A stretch of 41,242 bases of DNA. It comes from Faecalibacterium sp. UBA1819. Lineage in GTDB: Bacteria > Bacillota > Clostridia > Oscillospirales > Ruminococcaceae. Shown one piece after another: positions 17,835 to 25,450 of this stretch. Below the pieces are notes generated by a model, which was not told the DNA's origin, searched no databases, and saw only the letters and a list, made by a program, of their open reading frames with translations. Location: positions 1-41,242 of the forward strand of contig DCEX01000031.1 in NCBI GenBank assembly GCA_002315015.1, given 5' to 3'. Within the stretch, counting starts at the first letter, position 1; each line of letters opens with the position of its first letter. A program made the translations under genes and the position numbers.

Positions 17835-18053
17835 CTAAAATATTTCCGTCTTTTGGGCCGCCTGCTCCTCGATCCACGCCATGAACTTATCCCGAGGGAC
17901 GATGATGCGGCTGCCCAGGGTGATGGTTGGGAAGTCCTTCCGGTGGGCCACCTCGTAGGCGTGGGCCAGGCCGATGCCCAGCACATCGGCCACATCCTGC
18001 ACGGTCAGCATCAGAGGGAGTTCATTAAAAGAGTTGTACTTGGATCGTTTCAT
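17835..18053 (-). CDS. xis: Excisionase-type DNA-binding protein
   Basis: A 72-aa MerR-like/HTH_17 protein. TVQDVADVLGIGLAHAYEVAH forms the helix-turn-helix and TITLGSRIIVPRDKFMAWIEEQ the wing and following helix, the standard pattern of clostridial element excisionases. The start at 18053 (MKRSKY) has AAAGGAATCTG upstream. It lies 57 bases before int on the same strand, so the two are probably co-transcribed. Confidence 0.85.
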   Translation of the reverse strand: MKRSKYNSFNELPLMLTVQDVADVLGIGLAHAYEVAHRKDFPTITLGSRIIVPRDKFMAWIEEQAAQKTEIF

Positions 18054-18138
18054 CAGATTCCTTTCTACCCTTCCCGCGGAAGGGATTTTATTCTTTGTTT
18101 TGAGGCGCATTTTCTGCGCCGCTCATCCGAAACCTGTT

Positions 18139-18262
18139 AAAAAGTGCAACGCACTTTTTATAGCACCGCAGGTGCGTCAGGTTTCGCATGAGACGGCGCA
18201 GCGTGCATAAGCACGATGCGAGTGTGCGCAGCACACGTGCTTTCTGCTTATCAGCAGAAAGC
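18139..18262. repeat. Cluster of tandem hairpins
   Basis: Four perfect stem-loops follow one another: 18139-18159 (9 bp, loop AAC, flanked by A and T runs), 18163-18175 (5 bp), 18222-18236 (6 bp) and 18239-18262 (10 bp, loop TATC). A weaker CGTGC/GCACG stem lies between them. The first can act as a terminator. The rest have no T tail. The cluster separates the relaxase from xis-int. Confidence 0.6.
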
Positions 18263-18266
18263 AGTA

Positions 18267-20205
18267 TTACATGGTCATTTGCGGCCACTGTTCCTCATGG
18301 TCGTCCGGCTTGTGGCCCTGGGCGATCTTCTTCTCCCGCAGCTTTCTGAGCCGCTTGCGGTCGATCTGAATGCCGCCGGGGCGGGACTTTGGCAGGGAGG
18401 TGTCCTGGAACACCCGGCTCATGTGGTAGAGCAGCCGGGTCACCGCTAGCATCACATCGGGCGGGCGCTGTTCCTCCCTGTGATCCAGAAGGTACCGGGC
18501 GTATTCGTTCCCCTGCTCCGCCGACCGGGTCAGCCAGAGGATTGCCTGCTCCTCATCCCGGGACACTTCCTTTCCCGTGAGGTACAGCTTGCCCAGCAGG
18601 TACTGGGCATAGGGATTGCCTTGCTCGGCGGAACGGGTGAACCACTCCACCGCGCCCGCCGTGTCCTGTTTTGTGATCTCGCCGCGGAGCAGCTCTTTGC
18701 CCAGGCGGTACATGGCCCAGCGGTTTCCGCCTTCTGCGGCGGTGCGCAGCCAGTCCATGCCCCGCGCGGTGTCCCGCACCTCCAGATCGTCCGAGAGGTA
18801 CAGTTTGGCCAGGGCGTACTGCGCCGCCAGACGCCCCTGCCGGGCGGCCTGCTCGAACCAATACCGGGCGTTCACCCCGTCGGGGATCAGCAGAGGATCG
18901 TCCCGCCAGAGCTTGCCCAGCAGGTATTGAGAATAGCGGTCGCCGCCCTTCGCCAGCTTCTCCAGCTCCGATACCGCGCCGCTCCGCTCCTCCAGCGTCA
19001 GTTCTTCATTTCGAATGACCTCCCGCAGCGTCCAGTAGGCATAGGGCGCATTTTGAAACTGCTCCGGCTCGTCCCGCTGGCCCATGTCCTGGTCCTCGAA
19101 GGTGATTTGGCCCAGCCGCAGCCGCTCCGCTTCCCGAATGACGGCATTTTTGATCTGCCGAAACTCTTTCTCCTTGGACAGCGGGCGCCGCTCCCGGGGC
19201 TTATCATGGTAGTAGCTGTCCACCTTTCCCTAGAGCAAAAACCACTGGTTATAGCACTGGCGCACCATAGAAAGCCGCTCCATCTGGTCCACGATCTCGT
19301 CCACCAGCTGCTTGAGCCGCTTGGGAAGGTAGCTGTAGGACTTCTTTCCCTTGACTGTCCCAAGCCCCGCCGCCAGCTCCTGCATGAGCTGCTCAGCCTC
19401 CGGGTGGTCGCACAGGCCATCCCGCATCGCCTGCACCAGCTCCAGCATGGCCCGCCGCGCCTGCCGCACCAGCTCGTCCCGGGACTCCGACTTCTGCTCG
19501 TAGAGGTGGAGCATCTCGTCCCGAAAGATGTCGTTGGTCAGCCTGGATTTAATCTGACGGATGCCCTCTTTGGATAGGTAGGCCTGTCCGGGTTTGACCG
19601 ACCAGGCCATCATGTGGACGTGCGGATGCTCCCCCTCATCGTGGAAGGCCGCGTACCAACGGAAGTCTGCGGGCGGTATTTTCATCGCCGCCGCGATCTC
19701 GTTGCGGTGGGCGTGGATGAGATTTCTCCACGCCGCGGCGTTGTCGAAGCCCAGACGCGCCGCGTCCTCCCGCTTGAGAGAGATGATGTGCGCCCACATT
19801 GCCGGTGTACTGCTCCAGTTCCTCCATCGCCTTTTCCAGCGATACGCCGTCGCTGTCGCCGAACAGCCCGTGGGAACCCAGCCGCTCTGCCCGGGGCCGG
19901 GTGGCGATATACTTCAGATACTGCTCCGACTGTTGGAGCGCGTCCCAGTTGGATTCCAGCGCCAGCGTGAGAAATGCGGAGGCTGCCGCCTTGGTGGGCT
20001 TGGCCTGGTAGCTCGCATACTCATAGAGGGTTTTGGTGTCGGGGAAGTCCTTCACCAGCTTGGCAATGAGCTGCTCTTGCTTGCGGGTAGGCGGACGATC
20101 ATCCGGAAGAATTTCTACCCGTTCCCGGGTTGCGATGTAGCGCAGGTACCCGGCAGCGCCGCCAGTGCTTTTGATGTAGGGACTTTTCAGAATCAGTCTT
20201 GCCAT
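18267..20205 (-). pseudogene. MobP3-type relaxase, broken by frameshift and amber codon
   Basis: The ancestral product would be 646 aa, nicking oriT and piloting DNA during mobilization. Residues 1-135 (start 20205, LILKSPYIKS, YLRYIATRERVE) are the relaxase N terminus. The next frame (from 19799) carries the metal-binding HDEGEHPHVHMMAWS. Past the amber codon lie Sel1-type TPR repeats (A-x-YWFEQAARQG, GNPYAQYLLGKLYL), a normal C-terminal part of this family. Two lesions are visible. Near 19796, AATGTGGGCG replaces an expected AATGTGTGGGCG, a loss of one TG unit; total length fits one 2-nt deletion. A TAG at 19230-19232 replaces a probable CAG. The Sel1 part could still be made from a GTG at 19223. 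Without trans complementation the element should not mobilize. Confidence 0.85.
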
Positions 20206-20627
20206 TCGTCATCATCCCAGTCCGGCTCCCCGGCGGCGCGCGCCCGCTTCTCCAGCGAGATGAGACCGTTGCTGGCTTTCACGTTGTGGACGCTCTCCGC
20301 CCGTCTGCGTTTCAGATCATCCCGGTCTACCTCCACCGCATCCGCGATGATCCCGATGGGAAGATCCAGCTCCACCTCTCTGGTGAACTCCCGCCTGGCG
20401 ATGTGATCCTCCAGCTGACCCAGTCTGCCGTCCAGCGTAGCCTGGAGCACCGTGGGCAGCAGCGATTGGTTGTCCTGAGTTTCCAGATAGTCCACATAGA
20501 AGTTGATGGCCTTTTCCACAAACTCGTTTTTGCTCCGGCAGTTGTCCGCGGCGTACCACTGCTCCAGCCTGCGGCTGGCCTCCGGCTTCATCCGCAGCGG
20601 GAGCCGCTCTTTCGTTTCGTTACCCAT
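20193..20627 (-). CDS. MobC-like relaxosome accessory protein
   Basis: A 144-aa protein with an N-terminal ribbon-helix-helix-like segment (RLPLRMKPEASRRLEQWYAADNCRSKN) followed by a helical region and a very acidic C terminus (PDWDDDEWQD). Such proteins bind oriT beside the relaxase in clostridial mobilizable elements. The ATG at 20627 has GGAGG 6-10 bases upstream. Its 3' end overlaps the relaxase start by 13 bases, indicating coupled translation. The oriT is likely in or upstream of this gene, but I could not identify it. Confidence 0.75.
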   Translation of the reverse strand: MGNETKERLPLRMKPEASRRLEQWYAADNCRSKNEFVEKAINFYVDYLETQDNQSLLPTVLQATLDGRLGQLEDHIARREFTREVELDLPIGIIADAVEVDRDDLKRRRAESVHNVKASNGLISLEKRARAAGEPDWDDDEWQD

Positions 20628-20721
20628 GAAAATCCTCCTTTCATCCAAACAGACATCGGCAAAAAGCCCGCAACACGGGCCTTTGGGGGAAAGCTGACGC
20701 CAACAGCCTTTTTTCCTCCCG

Positions 20722-21396
20722 TCAAAGACGCCAGCTTTCGCACCCCCGAAACTGCCCGCACTGCGGGCAGACGTGACCGGCCGGGCGGCGCTTGCGGCGC
20801 CAGGGTTTTATCCTGCTTTCTCCTTCGTCCCCGCTTTTTCCTCCACCCCCCGGAAACGATTCGGGAGACAGCTCCGGAAACGCCCCCGAAAGCGGCCCAA
20901 ATCCGCCCTCCAAACCCGAGGGGGCATCCACCCCCGCGTTCTCGGCCAAAGGCGCACACAGGGCGTTCTGGGGGCTTCTGCGGGCGGATTCCGCCAGACG
21001 CTCCGCCGCCTTCTGACGGGCGGCGTCCTCGTCCAACTGCCGGAACTGCCGCTCGTAGAACGATTCCATCGCCGCCTGGATGGGGCGGATGGTGTAGAGC
21101 AGGTTTCCGTTGAGCGGCCGGCCGTCCTTGCTCCGAATCATGGTCGGCTCGGTGCGGATGAGATCTTTCTCCTCCAGGCTGCGCACATACTTGCTGACCG
21201 TGTTTTCGCACATGCCCAGCGCCTTGCCGATGGTTTTGTAGCTGGGCCAGCACTGATAGGTTTCTCTGTTCTCGATGCTCAGCAGGTAGCAGTAGATCGA
21301 GATCTCCGGGTGACTGAGACCGATGTGAAACACTTCGTTGGGAACCAGAAAATAGTTTTTGCGGGGATCGCGTTTGGGTCACTGTTGAAACTTCAT
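20722..21396 (-). pseudogene. RepA-N-like winged-helix protein with TGA at codon 6
   Basis: The expected frame starts at an ATG at 21396 with an ideal AGGAGG seven bases before it and reads MKFQQ, then TGA (21379-21381), then PKRDPRKNYFLVPNEV and the family core (YCYLLSIENRETYQCWPSYKTIGKALGM, a winged helix of the replication-initiator or element-control type). Elsewhere this family continues without a stop, so CGA to TGA is the simplest cause. A GTG at 21333 could restart, but it would drop the N-terminal strand and has no good ribosome site. The C-terminal half is low-complexity Gly/Pro/Ser with a closing CPQCGQFRGC pair. Role in the element (replication or control) is inferred from family. 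Confidence 0.65.
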
Positions 21397-21458
21397 TTCG
21401 AACCTCCTATCTGTCCGTTGTTTGCAGCACGAACATCATCCGCCATACAATCGCTCGC

Positions 21459-21530
21459 TCATTCTGACATGGGTGTCATCTCGCCGGAGAGCAGCTGTGT
21501 ATTCTCGATTGACCGTTCCTCAAAATTCAT
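21459..21530 (-). CDS. Possible 23-aa small ORF
   Basis: An ATG at 21530 follows GAGGGGG at suitable distance and opens a 23-codon acidic frame (MNFEERSIENTQLLSGEM...). Its TGA overlaps the ATG of a second tiny frame (MSERLYGG, stop at 21436) as ATGA, a coupling arrangement. Both precede the RepA-like gene. They may be leader peptides or a decayed small gene. I cannot assign a function. Confidence 0.3.
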   Translation of the reverse strand: MNFEERSIENTQLLSGEMTPMSE

Positions 21531-21591
21531 TTTGAAAATACCCCCTCACTATTTAGCCGAACTATATAGCGAGCTGACATAAAATTGACAG

Positions 21592-21623
21592 AAAAAGAGC
21601 GCCTGCCACTCGGCAGACGCTCT
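21592..21623 (-). terminator. Terminator downstream of the 21642-22342 gene
   Basis: A 12-bp stem (21596-21607 with 21612-21623, one mismatch) with loop ACTC. On the minus strand it ends in T5, about 19 bases past the restored stop codon. Confidence 0.75.
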
Positions 21624-21641
21624 CGTCTTGATGCAGGTGTA

Positions 21642-22342
21642 TCAAGTTGTTTTGGGCCGCAGACGACAGATCCCGTCCGCTTCATCCCGCTCCTTCAGCA
21701 GCTGCGCCAGCGCGGTGAGCAGCTTTTTTGCAGGTAGTCCACGCTGCCGCGGTTCAGCTGATGGGCTTCCGCGTACTTGCGGATGGACAGGCCGTCCACG
21801 AACCGCTCCTGAAAGTACGCTTGGTGATCCTGCAGCACCGTCGTCAACGCGTTGTCCAGAAACTGAAGGTCCTCTTTCAGTTTGGCGAAGTCACTTCGGG
21901 TGATGGCGGCGTACCGCTTCTCGTTCATGCAGAGATGATACTTGGCCAGATCGAAACGATAGTTCTCGCAGAGCTCTTTGGCGTATGCAAGGTAGGTGGG
22001 CGCAGATTGATAGGCGCGGGAACCGTATTTCGCATCCTGTTCCGCGCTCTTTTTGCGGATTGGTCCACGCATACCGTCCTCAGCAAGATTGGAGATGACC
22101 GCCTCGGTGATCTTCATATTGGTGACCCGCTTGTACCTGGCCTTCCGCTCGCCGTTCACCTCCACGAATTCACAGAAGGATTTCTTGCTCAACGTGAAGT
22201 ACTGCGGAACCTCAGAAAAAGAATAGGAGCGCAGGATGACCATCTCCTCGCCAGTTTCAGCATCCTCAGCCGCCGTGACCAGATAGATTAGCTTGCCGTC
22301 GTACCGCCGATAGTACCCGGCCCGGATTTTTCTTTCTGCCAT
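21642..22342 (-). pseudogene. Uncharacterised mobile-element protein, frameshifted near 3' end
   Basis: A conserved hypothetical of clostridial integrative elements (ancestral 233 aa). It starts MAERKIRAGYYRRYDGKLIYL, contains KKSAEQDAKYGSRAY and a helical second half, and ends with a resolvase/sigma-like helix-turn-helix (DGLSIRKYAEAHQLNRGSVDYLQKK). At about 21733 an A6 run stands where A7 would keep the frame. The actual frame stops at 21695 after a short foreign tail, while the restored frame gives LLTALAQLLKERDEADG to a TGA at 21642. The truncated 215-aa form loses only the tail and may still fold. The ATG at 22342 has a GGTGAGGTGACC site. Confidence 0.65.
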
Positions 22343-22544
22343 CTGGTCACCTCACCTTTCTGAATATGCTTTTGGTTACTGTGTGCGGAGTGGTAATTGC
22401 GCTTTTCGCAACGACCACACGCTCCTGGTTAGCGGAATTCTTCGTTTCAAAAATTCCCCCGACCGCTCCATTCTTTCATTTTGGTGTTGGCCCGCAAGCA
22501 AAAGAACAAATACTTCAATTCAGAAGTTACACCGCACGGTTGCC

Positions 22545-23156
22545 TTATGATTTCAGCTTATATATGCGGTTTCGATTGCCGCCCTCGGTAACGATCGTTT
22601 CTTCAATGATCATCTCACTGAGTATCCGTCTTGCGCGTGTGTCTTTAACACCAAGCATATTGGAAATGTCCGAGCACTTTGCAGAAGCATGATCGGTAAG
22701 ATACTCAAGGATAGTAATTTTCTGAGCGGCTGTTTTCGCTCCTTTATCGCCGCTTTTTATCGCCACTTGCTTATCGCTACTTTCTTTTTTGAGTAGCGAT
22801 AATGACAGGGCCGTTCTCTCCGGCTCAGAGGACTCCTCTATGATGGGTTCTGTCCATCCCTGCTCACGCCAGACGCGGAAGATGGTGGGGATGCCGCCGC
22901 CAACACTTCTGCCGATATCGATGAGGTTGAACATCTTCACCATGGTTCCGTTTCGAGGGTCGGAGATGCCGTCGCTTTTCGCCGCGTCGATTTCAATGCG
23001 GAAACTGACGGGGTTGGACTCGGTGATGACATTCCACTTTTTGACGATGACCAGGCCCTGCCTTCCATAATAGTCGGCATTGGCCAGACAGTTTACCAAG
23101 GCTTCCCGGAGTGCCTGATGCACGGGCGTATCGTCCGCTCTTGTGCCGCCGTCCAT
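22545..23156 (-). pseudogene. ATP-binding/AlbA-type regulator, 5'-truncated
   Basis: Only the C-terminal part of a Schlafen/AlbA_2-type protein remains (about 203 aa). VHQALREALVNCLANADYYGRQGL, NPVSFRIEIDAAKSDGISDPRNG and DIGRSVGGGIPTIFRVW are the HATPase_c_4-like core. A C-terminal winged helix (QKITILEYLTDHASAKCSDISNMLGV) follows. The AlbA_2 DNA-binding half that normally precedes is absent: upstream the frame hits TAG within six codons, at the 23157-23181 repeat. Full-length proteins of this kind run to about 450-600 aa. The remnant may be untranslated. Confidence 0.7.
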
Positions 23157-23181
23157 ATACTCCTGCAGCTATTTCTTTGTT
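23157..23181. repeat. Imperfect direct repeat, left copy
   Basis: The 21 bases at 23157-23177 match 39447-39467 at all but one position. A looser match continues (TTTGTT, then GCGGC). It marks the exact point where the upstream ATPase gene is cut off. Confidence 0.55.
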
Positions 23182-23223
23182 AAGGCGGCGCATATTTTGT
23201 GCCGCTTGCGGCCTCTGTCCGCC

Positions 23224-23607
23224 TTACTGCTCTGTTTCATAAGGCCAGGTATTAATGCCGCCAAATTCGTAGATGTTGGTATAACCCAACTCGGCCAGTG
23301 TGGAGGAGGCTGTCTTGCTGCGGTTTCCACTGCGGCAGTAGACCAGTACCGTAGAGTCCTTTTCCGGGATCACCTCGGCGGCAGTTGTTTCGTCAATGGT
23401 ACCCACTGGCAGCAAGACAGCGCCGGGGATGTGGCCACCGTCGTACTCGTCCTGCTCCTGGACATCCAGGATGATGACCTCTTGGGTGTCCATCATTTCT
23501 TTGGCTTCTTCCTGGGTAATCTGCTGGTAGGAGCTGTCGGCGGCATTCCCGCCGCATCCGGCCAGCAACAGCAGAAGGGAAATGAGTAGGGGTAACATTC
23601 GTTTCAT
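23224..23607 (-). CDS. Rhodanese-domain lipoprotein
   Basis: A 127-aa secreted sulfurtransferase-like protein. A basic N terminus and leucine-rich core end in a lipobox with Cys18 (LAGC), so it is anchored outside the membrane. The rhodanese fold follows: VIILDVQEQDEYDGGHIPGA, then active-site Cys91 in YCRSGNRS and the C-terminal GGINTWP. Single-domain rhodaneses move sulfane sulfur, but the extracellular role is unknown. Its ATG overlaps the stop of the upstream SGNH pseudogene as ATGA. Because it is exported, a link to the cytoplasmic sulfur chemistry of the island is unlikely. Confidence 0.88.
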   Translation of the reverse strand: MKRMLPLLISLLLLLAGCGGNAADSSYQQITQEEAKEMMDTQEVIILDVQEQDEYDGGHIPGAVLLPVGTIDETTAAEVIPEKDSTVLVYCRSGNRSKTASSTLAELGYTNIYEFGGINTWPYETEQ

Positions 23608-24117
23608 TTGAGTTCCTCCAAAAGTCCGGCGGCAAAAGCCTTATGACTCTGCTCCGTGAAGTGTACGCCGTCATAGGCCAGAGGGATGTCCCACTTCCCG
23701 ACATCGGTAAAACGGACGCCCAGTCACTCCGCCAGGGCCTGGCTGAGCTGGGCAAAGGTGCGGGAGTCCTCAATGAGTTGCGTGCTTGGACCCCACTCGC
23801 CCATAGCCATTGGCGGCGGTGCAATCAGCAGGATCTTGCTTCAATCCAGGGATATGCCGACGAGGAACCTCTCCAGCCGCTCGACAGTCTGCTCCGGGCT
23901 TCGGCCCTGAAGCAGATTGTTGGTTCCCAGCCCCACAATCAGCAAATCAGTGTCATCTGGGAGAGCTGGGGCAGAAACAGGAACCTCCCGGCCATTCTGT
24001 CCCATGTTGTAGACGGTCCAGCCGGTTTCCGCAGCCAGGATATCCCCCATCGATTATCCCCATCATAGCGTCCGCCGAAATAGCCACGGGAATCGTAGCC
24101 GCAGGTGTTAGAACGGA
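23604..24117 (-). pseudogene. SGNH/GDSL-type esterase, decayed
   Basis: Fragments of an arylesterase-like hydrolase are readable in order: NTCGYDSRGYFGGRYDGDNRW in one frame, then a frameshift near 24052, then DILAAETGWTVYNMGQNGREV, LIVGLGTNNLLQG, and past two in-frame TGA codons (23841-23843 and 23724-23726) KILLIAPPPMAMGEW and YDGVHFTEQSHKAF with the catalytic Asp/His region. The GDS start is damaged and runs directly into the cysteine desulfurase stop codon. At least four lesions make it non-functional. It marks the downstream edge of the defence operon. Confidence 0.8.
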
Positions 24118-24118
24118 G

Positions 24119-25243
24119 TCAACCCAGTATTTTTCGCAGCGCATCAACAATTGCGTCAATATCATTCTCTATATTATCTTTTCCAAATGACAACCTAATG
24201 GTTCCCTTTGCCTCCGTTTCATCTAAGCCAATAGCCTTTAGTACATGAGACACCTGTGTTTCTGCACTATTACAAGCAGAACCAGTAGAAACACAAATTC
24301 CCATTAAATCCAATCTATGTAAAAGGGCTTCGCCGCTATAGCCAGGGAATGAGAGGCTTAAATTTCCAGGGATATGCACCTTGCTCCCATTTCGAGAGAA
24401 TCGTATATTTGCATTTGACAACCCTACAAGCAATCTGTTTTCCAGTAAAGCTAAATGTGACGCTGTATCTTTCATTGCAGCCACATTCTTTTTTAGTGCA
24501 GTGGCCATACCAACTATCGATGCAACATTCTCCGTTCCTGCTCTCATGTGGTGTTCCTGTCCACCTCCGCTTGCGTATGGCATCAGTGGCGTCCCTTTTC
24601 GAACATACAGAAAACCTATCCCTTTTGGGCCATTAAACTTATGAGCAGAAGCGGAGAGCATATCTACACCAAGCAAATTCACATTTATTTCAATATGCCC
24701 AACTGCCTGAACAGCGTCTGTATGAAATATGGCACCACAGGAATGTGCAATAGCAGCTAAAGCAGAAATATCCTGAATAGAGCCAATCTCATTGTTTGCT
24801 GTCATGATGGAAACCAATCGAGTGTCAGAATTGATATATTCTGACAGGGTTCCGACATCCACTATGCCAGTACAATCCACAGGGAGATAGGATACAGGGT
24901 ACCCCATACTTTCTATATCAGCACACGGACGCAGAATCGCATGGTGTTCAATGACTGAAGTTATGAAAGCATGTTTGGTAGAGCCTGAAAATGCGGTTCC
25001 TTTTATGGCCCAGTTGTTACTCTCTGTACCACCTGAGGTGAAAAATATTTCTTCGGGTTCAGCGCCGATGCATCGAGCAATTGTTTCTCTCGAGTTCTTT
25101 AGTGCTTTTTTCGCCGTTCTCGCAAATGAGTAGGGTTGTGAAGCATTACCATACTCTCCTAAAAGATATGGCTTCATTGCCTCAAAAGCATCCATATCCA
25201 ATTGTGTTGTAGCTGCATTGTCAGCATAAATGAATCGCTTCAC
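24119..25243 (-). CDS. Cysteine desulfurase (NifS/IscS/DndA type)
   Basis: PLP enzyme (374 aa) that takes sulfur from cysteine as a persulfide. The PLP Lys202 is in ASAHKFNGPKG, the substrate-site motif is ADNAATTQ at the N terminus, HTDAVQA is conserved, and the persulfide Cys324 is in STGSACNS. It has the short insertion-free loop of group I (IscS/NifS/DndA). It is the last gene of the BREX-like operon, 9 bases after the four-cysteine protein. Its placement with a PAPS-reductase-like enzyme parallels dndA in phosphorothioation clusters, so it probably supplies that sulfur. It could also serve iron-sulfur assembly for BrxP. No iscU partner is nearby. Confidence 0.9.
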   Translation of the reverse strand: MKRFIYADNAATTQLDMDAFEAMKPYLLGEYGNASQPYSFARTAKKALKNSRETIARCIGAEPEEIFFTSGGTESNNWAIKGTAFSGSTKHAFITSVIEHHAILRPCADIESMGYPVSYLPVDCTGIVDVGTLSEYINSDTRLVSIMTANNEIGSIQDISALAAIAHSCGAIFHTDAVQAVGHIEINVNLLGVDMLSASAHKFNGPKGIGFLYVRKGTPLMPYASGGGQEHHMRAGTENVASIVGMATALKKNVAAMKDTASHLALLENRLLVGLSNANIRFSRNGSKVHIPGNLSLSFPGYSGEALLHRLDLMGICVSTGSACNSAETQVSHVLKAIGLDETEAKGTIRLSFGKDNIENDIDAIVDALRKILG

Positions 25244-25252
25244 GATCCCACC

Positions 25253-25450
25253 TCACTCAAACAATTTACATCCTTCTTCTTTGAACTCCTCAATTTTCTC
25301 AAGGAGCTCCTCGACAGTACATCCCAGATACTCAGCAAGGCAATCCATACAGTAGAAATTCTCTATATCTTCACCCAAAAGTTTTTTGTTGATGCCAACG
25401 GTATTTTTACTGAGGTTCTTTTGTCCACAAATAATGCAATCAGTTCTCAT
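25253..25450 (-). CDS. 65-aa four-cysteine (zinc or Fe-S) protein
   Basis: A tiny protein with CIICGQ near the N terminus and YCMDCLAEYLGC in the middle, then an acidic amphipathic helix (EELLEKIEEFKEEGC). The two CxxC pairs fit a treble-clef or rubredoxin-like metal site. I do not recognise a named family. The ATG at 25450 lies inside the brxL 3' end (11-base overlap), and its stop is 9 bases before the desulfurase. Fixed placement between the two suggests a sulfur- or cluster-transfer partner, which is inference only. Confidence 0.75.
   Translation of the reverse strand: MRTDCIICGQKNLSKNTVGINKKLLGEDIENFYCMDCLAEYLGCTVEELLEKIEEFKEEGCKLFE

Noticed and set aside
21379..21381. TGA in the RepA-like gene as a selenocysteine codon
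   Set aside because: It is at codon 6 before any catalytic motif, no SECIS-like hairpin was seen just after it, and neighbouring genes carry other point lesions.
21733..21745. Programmed -1 frameshift at the A6 run
   Set aside because: The codon phase (CAA AAA AGC) does not match the X XXY YYZ slippery pattern and no downstream pseudoknot was obvious. A 1-nt deletion is simpler, though slippage remains untested.
23224..23607. Rhodanese as part of the BREX sulfur pathway
   Set aside because: It carries a lipoprotein signal and so acts outside the cell. It is coupled to the SGNH pseudogene, not to the desulfurase.
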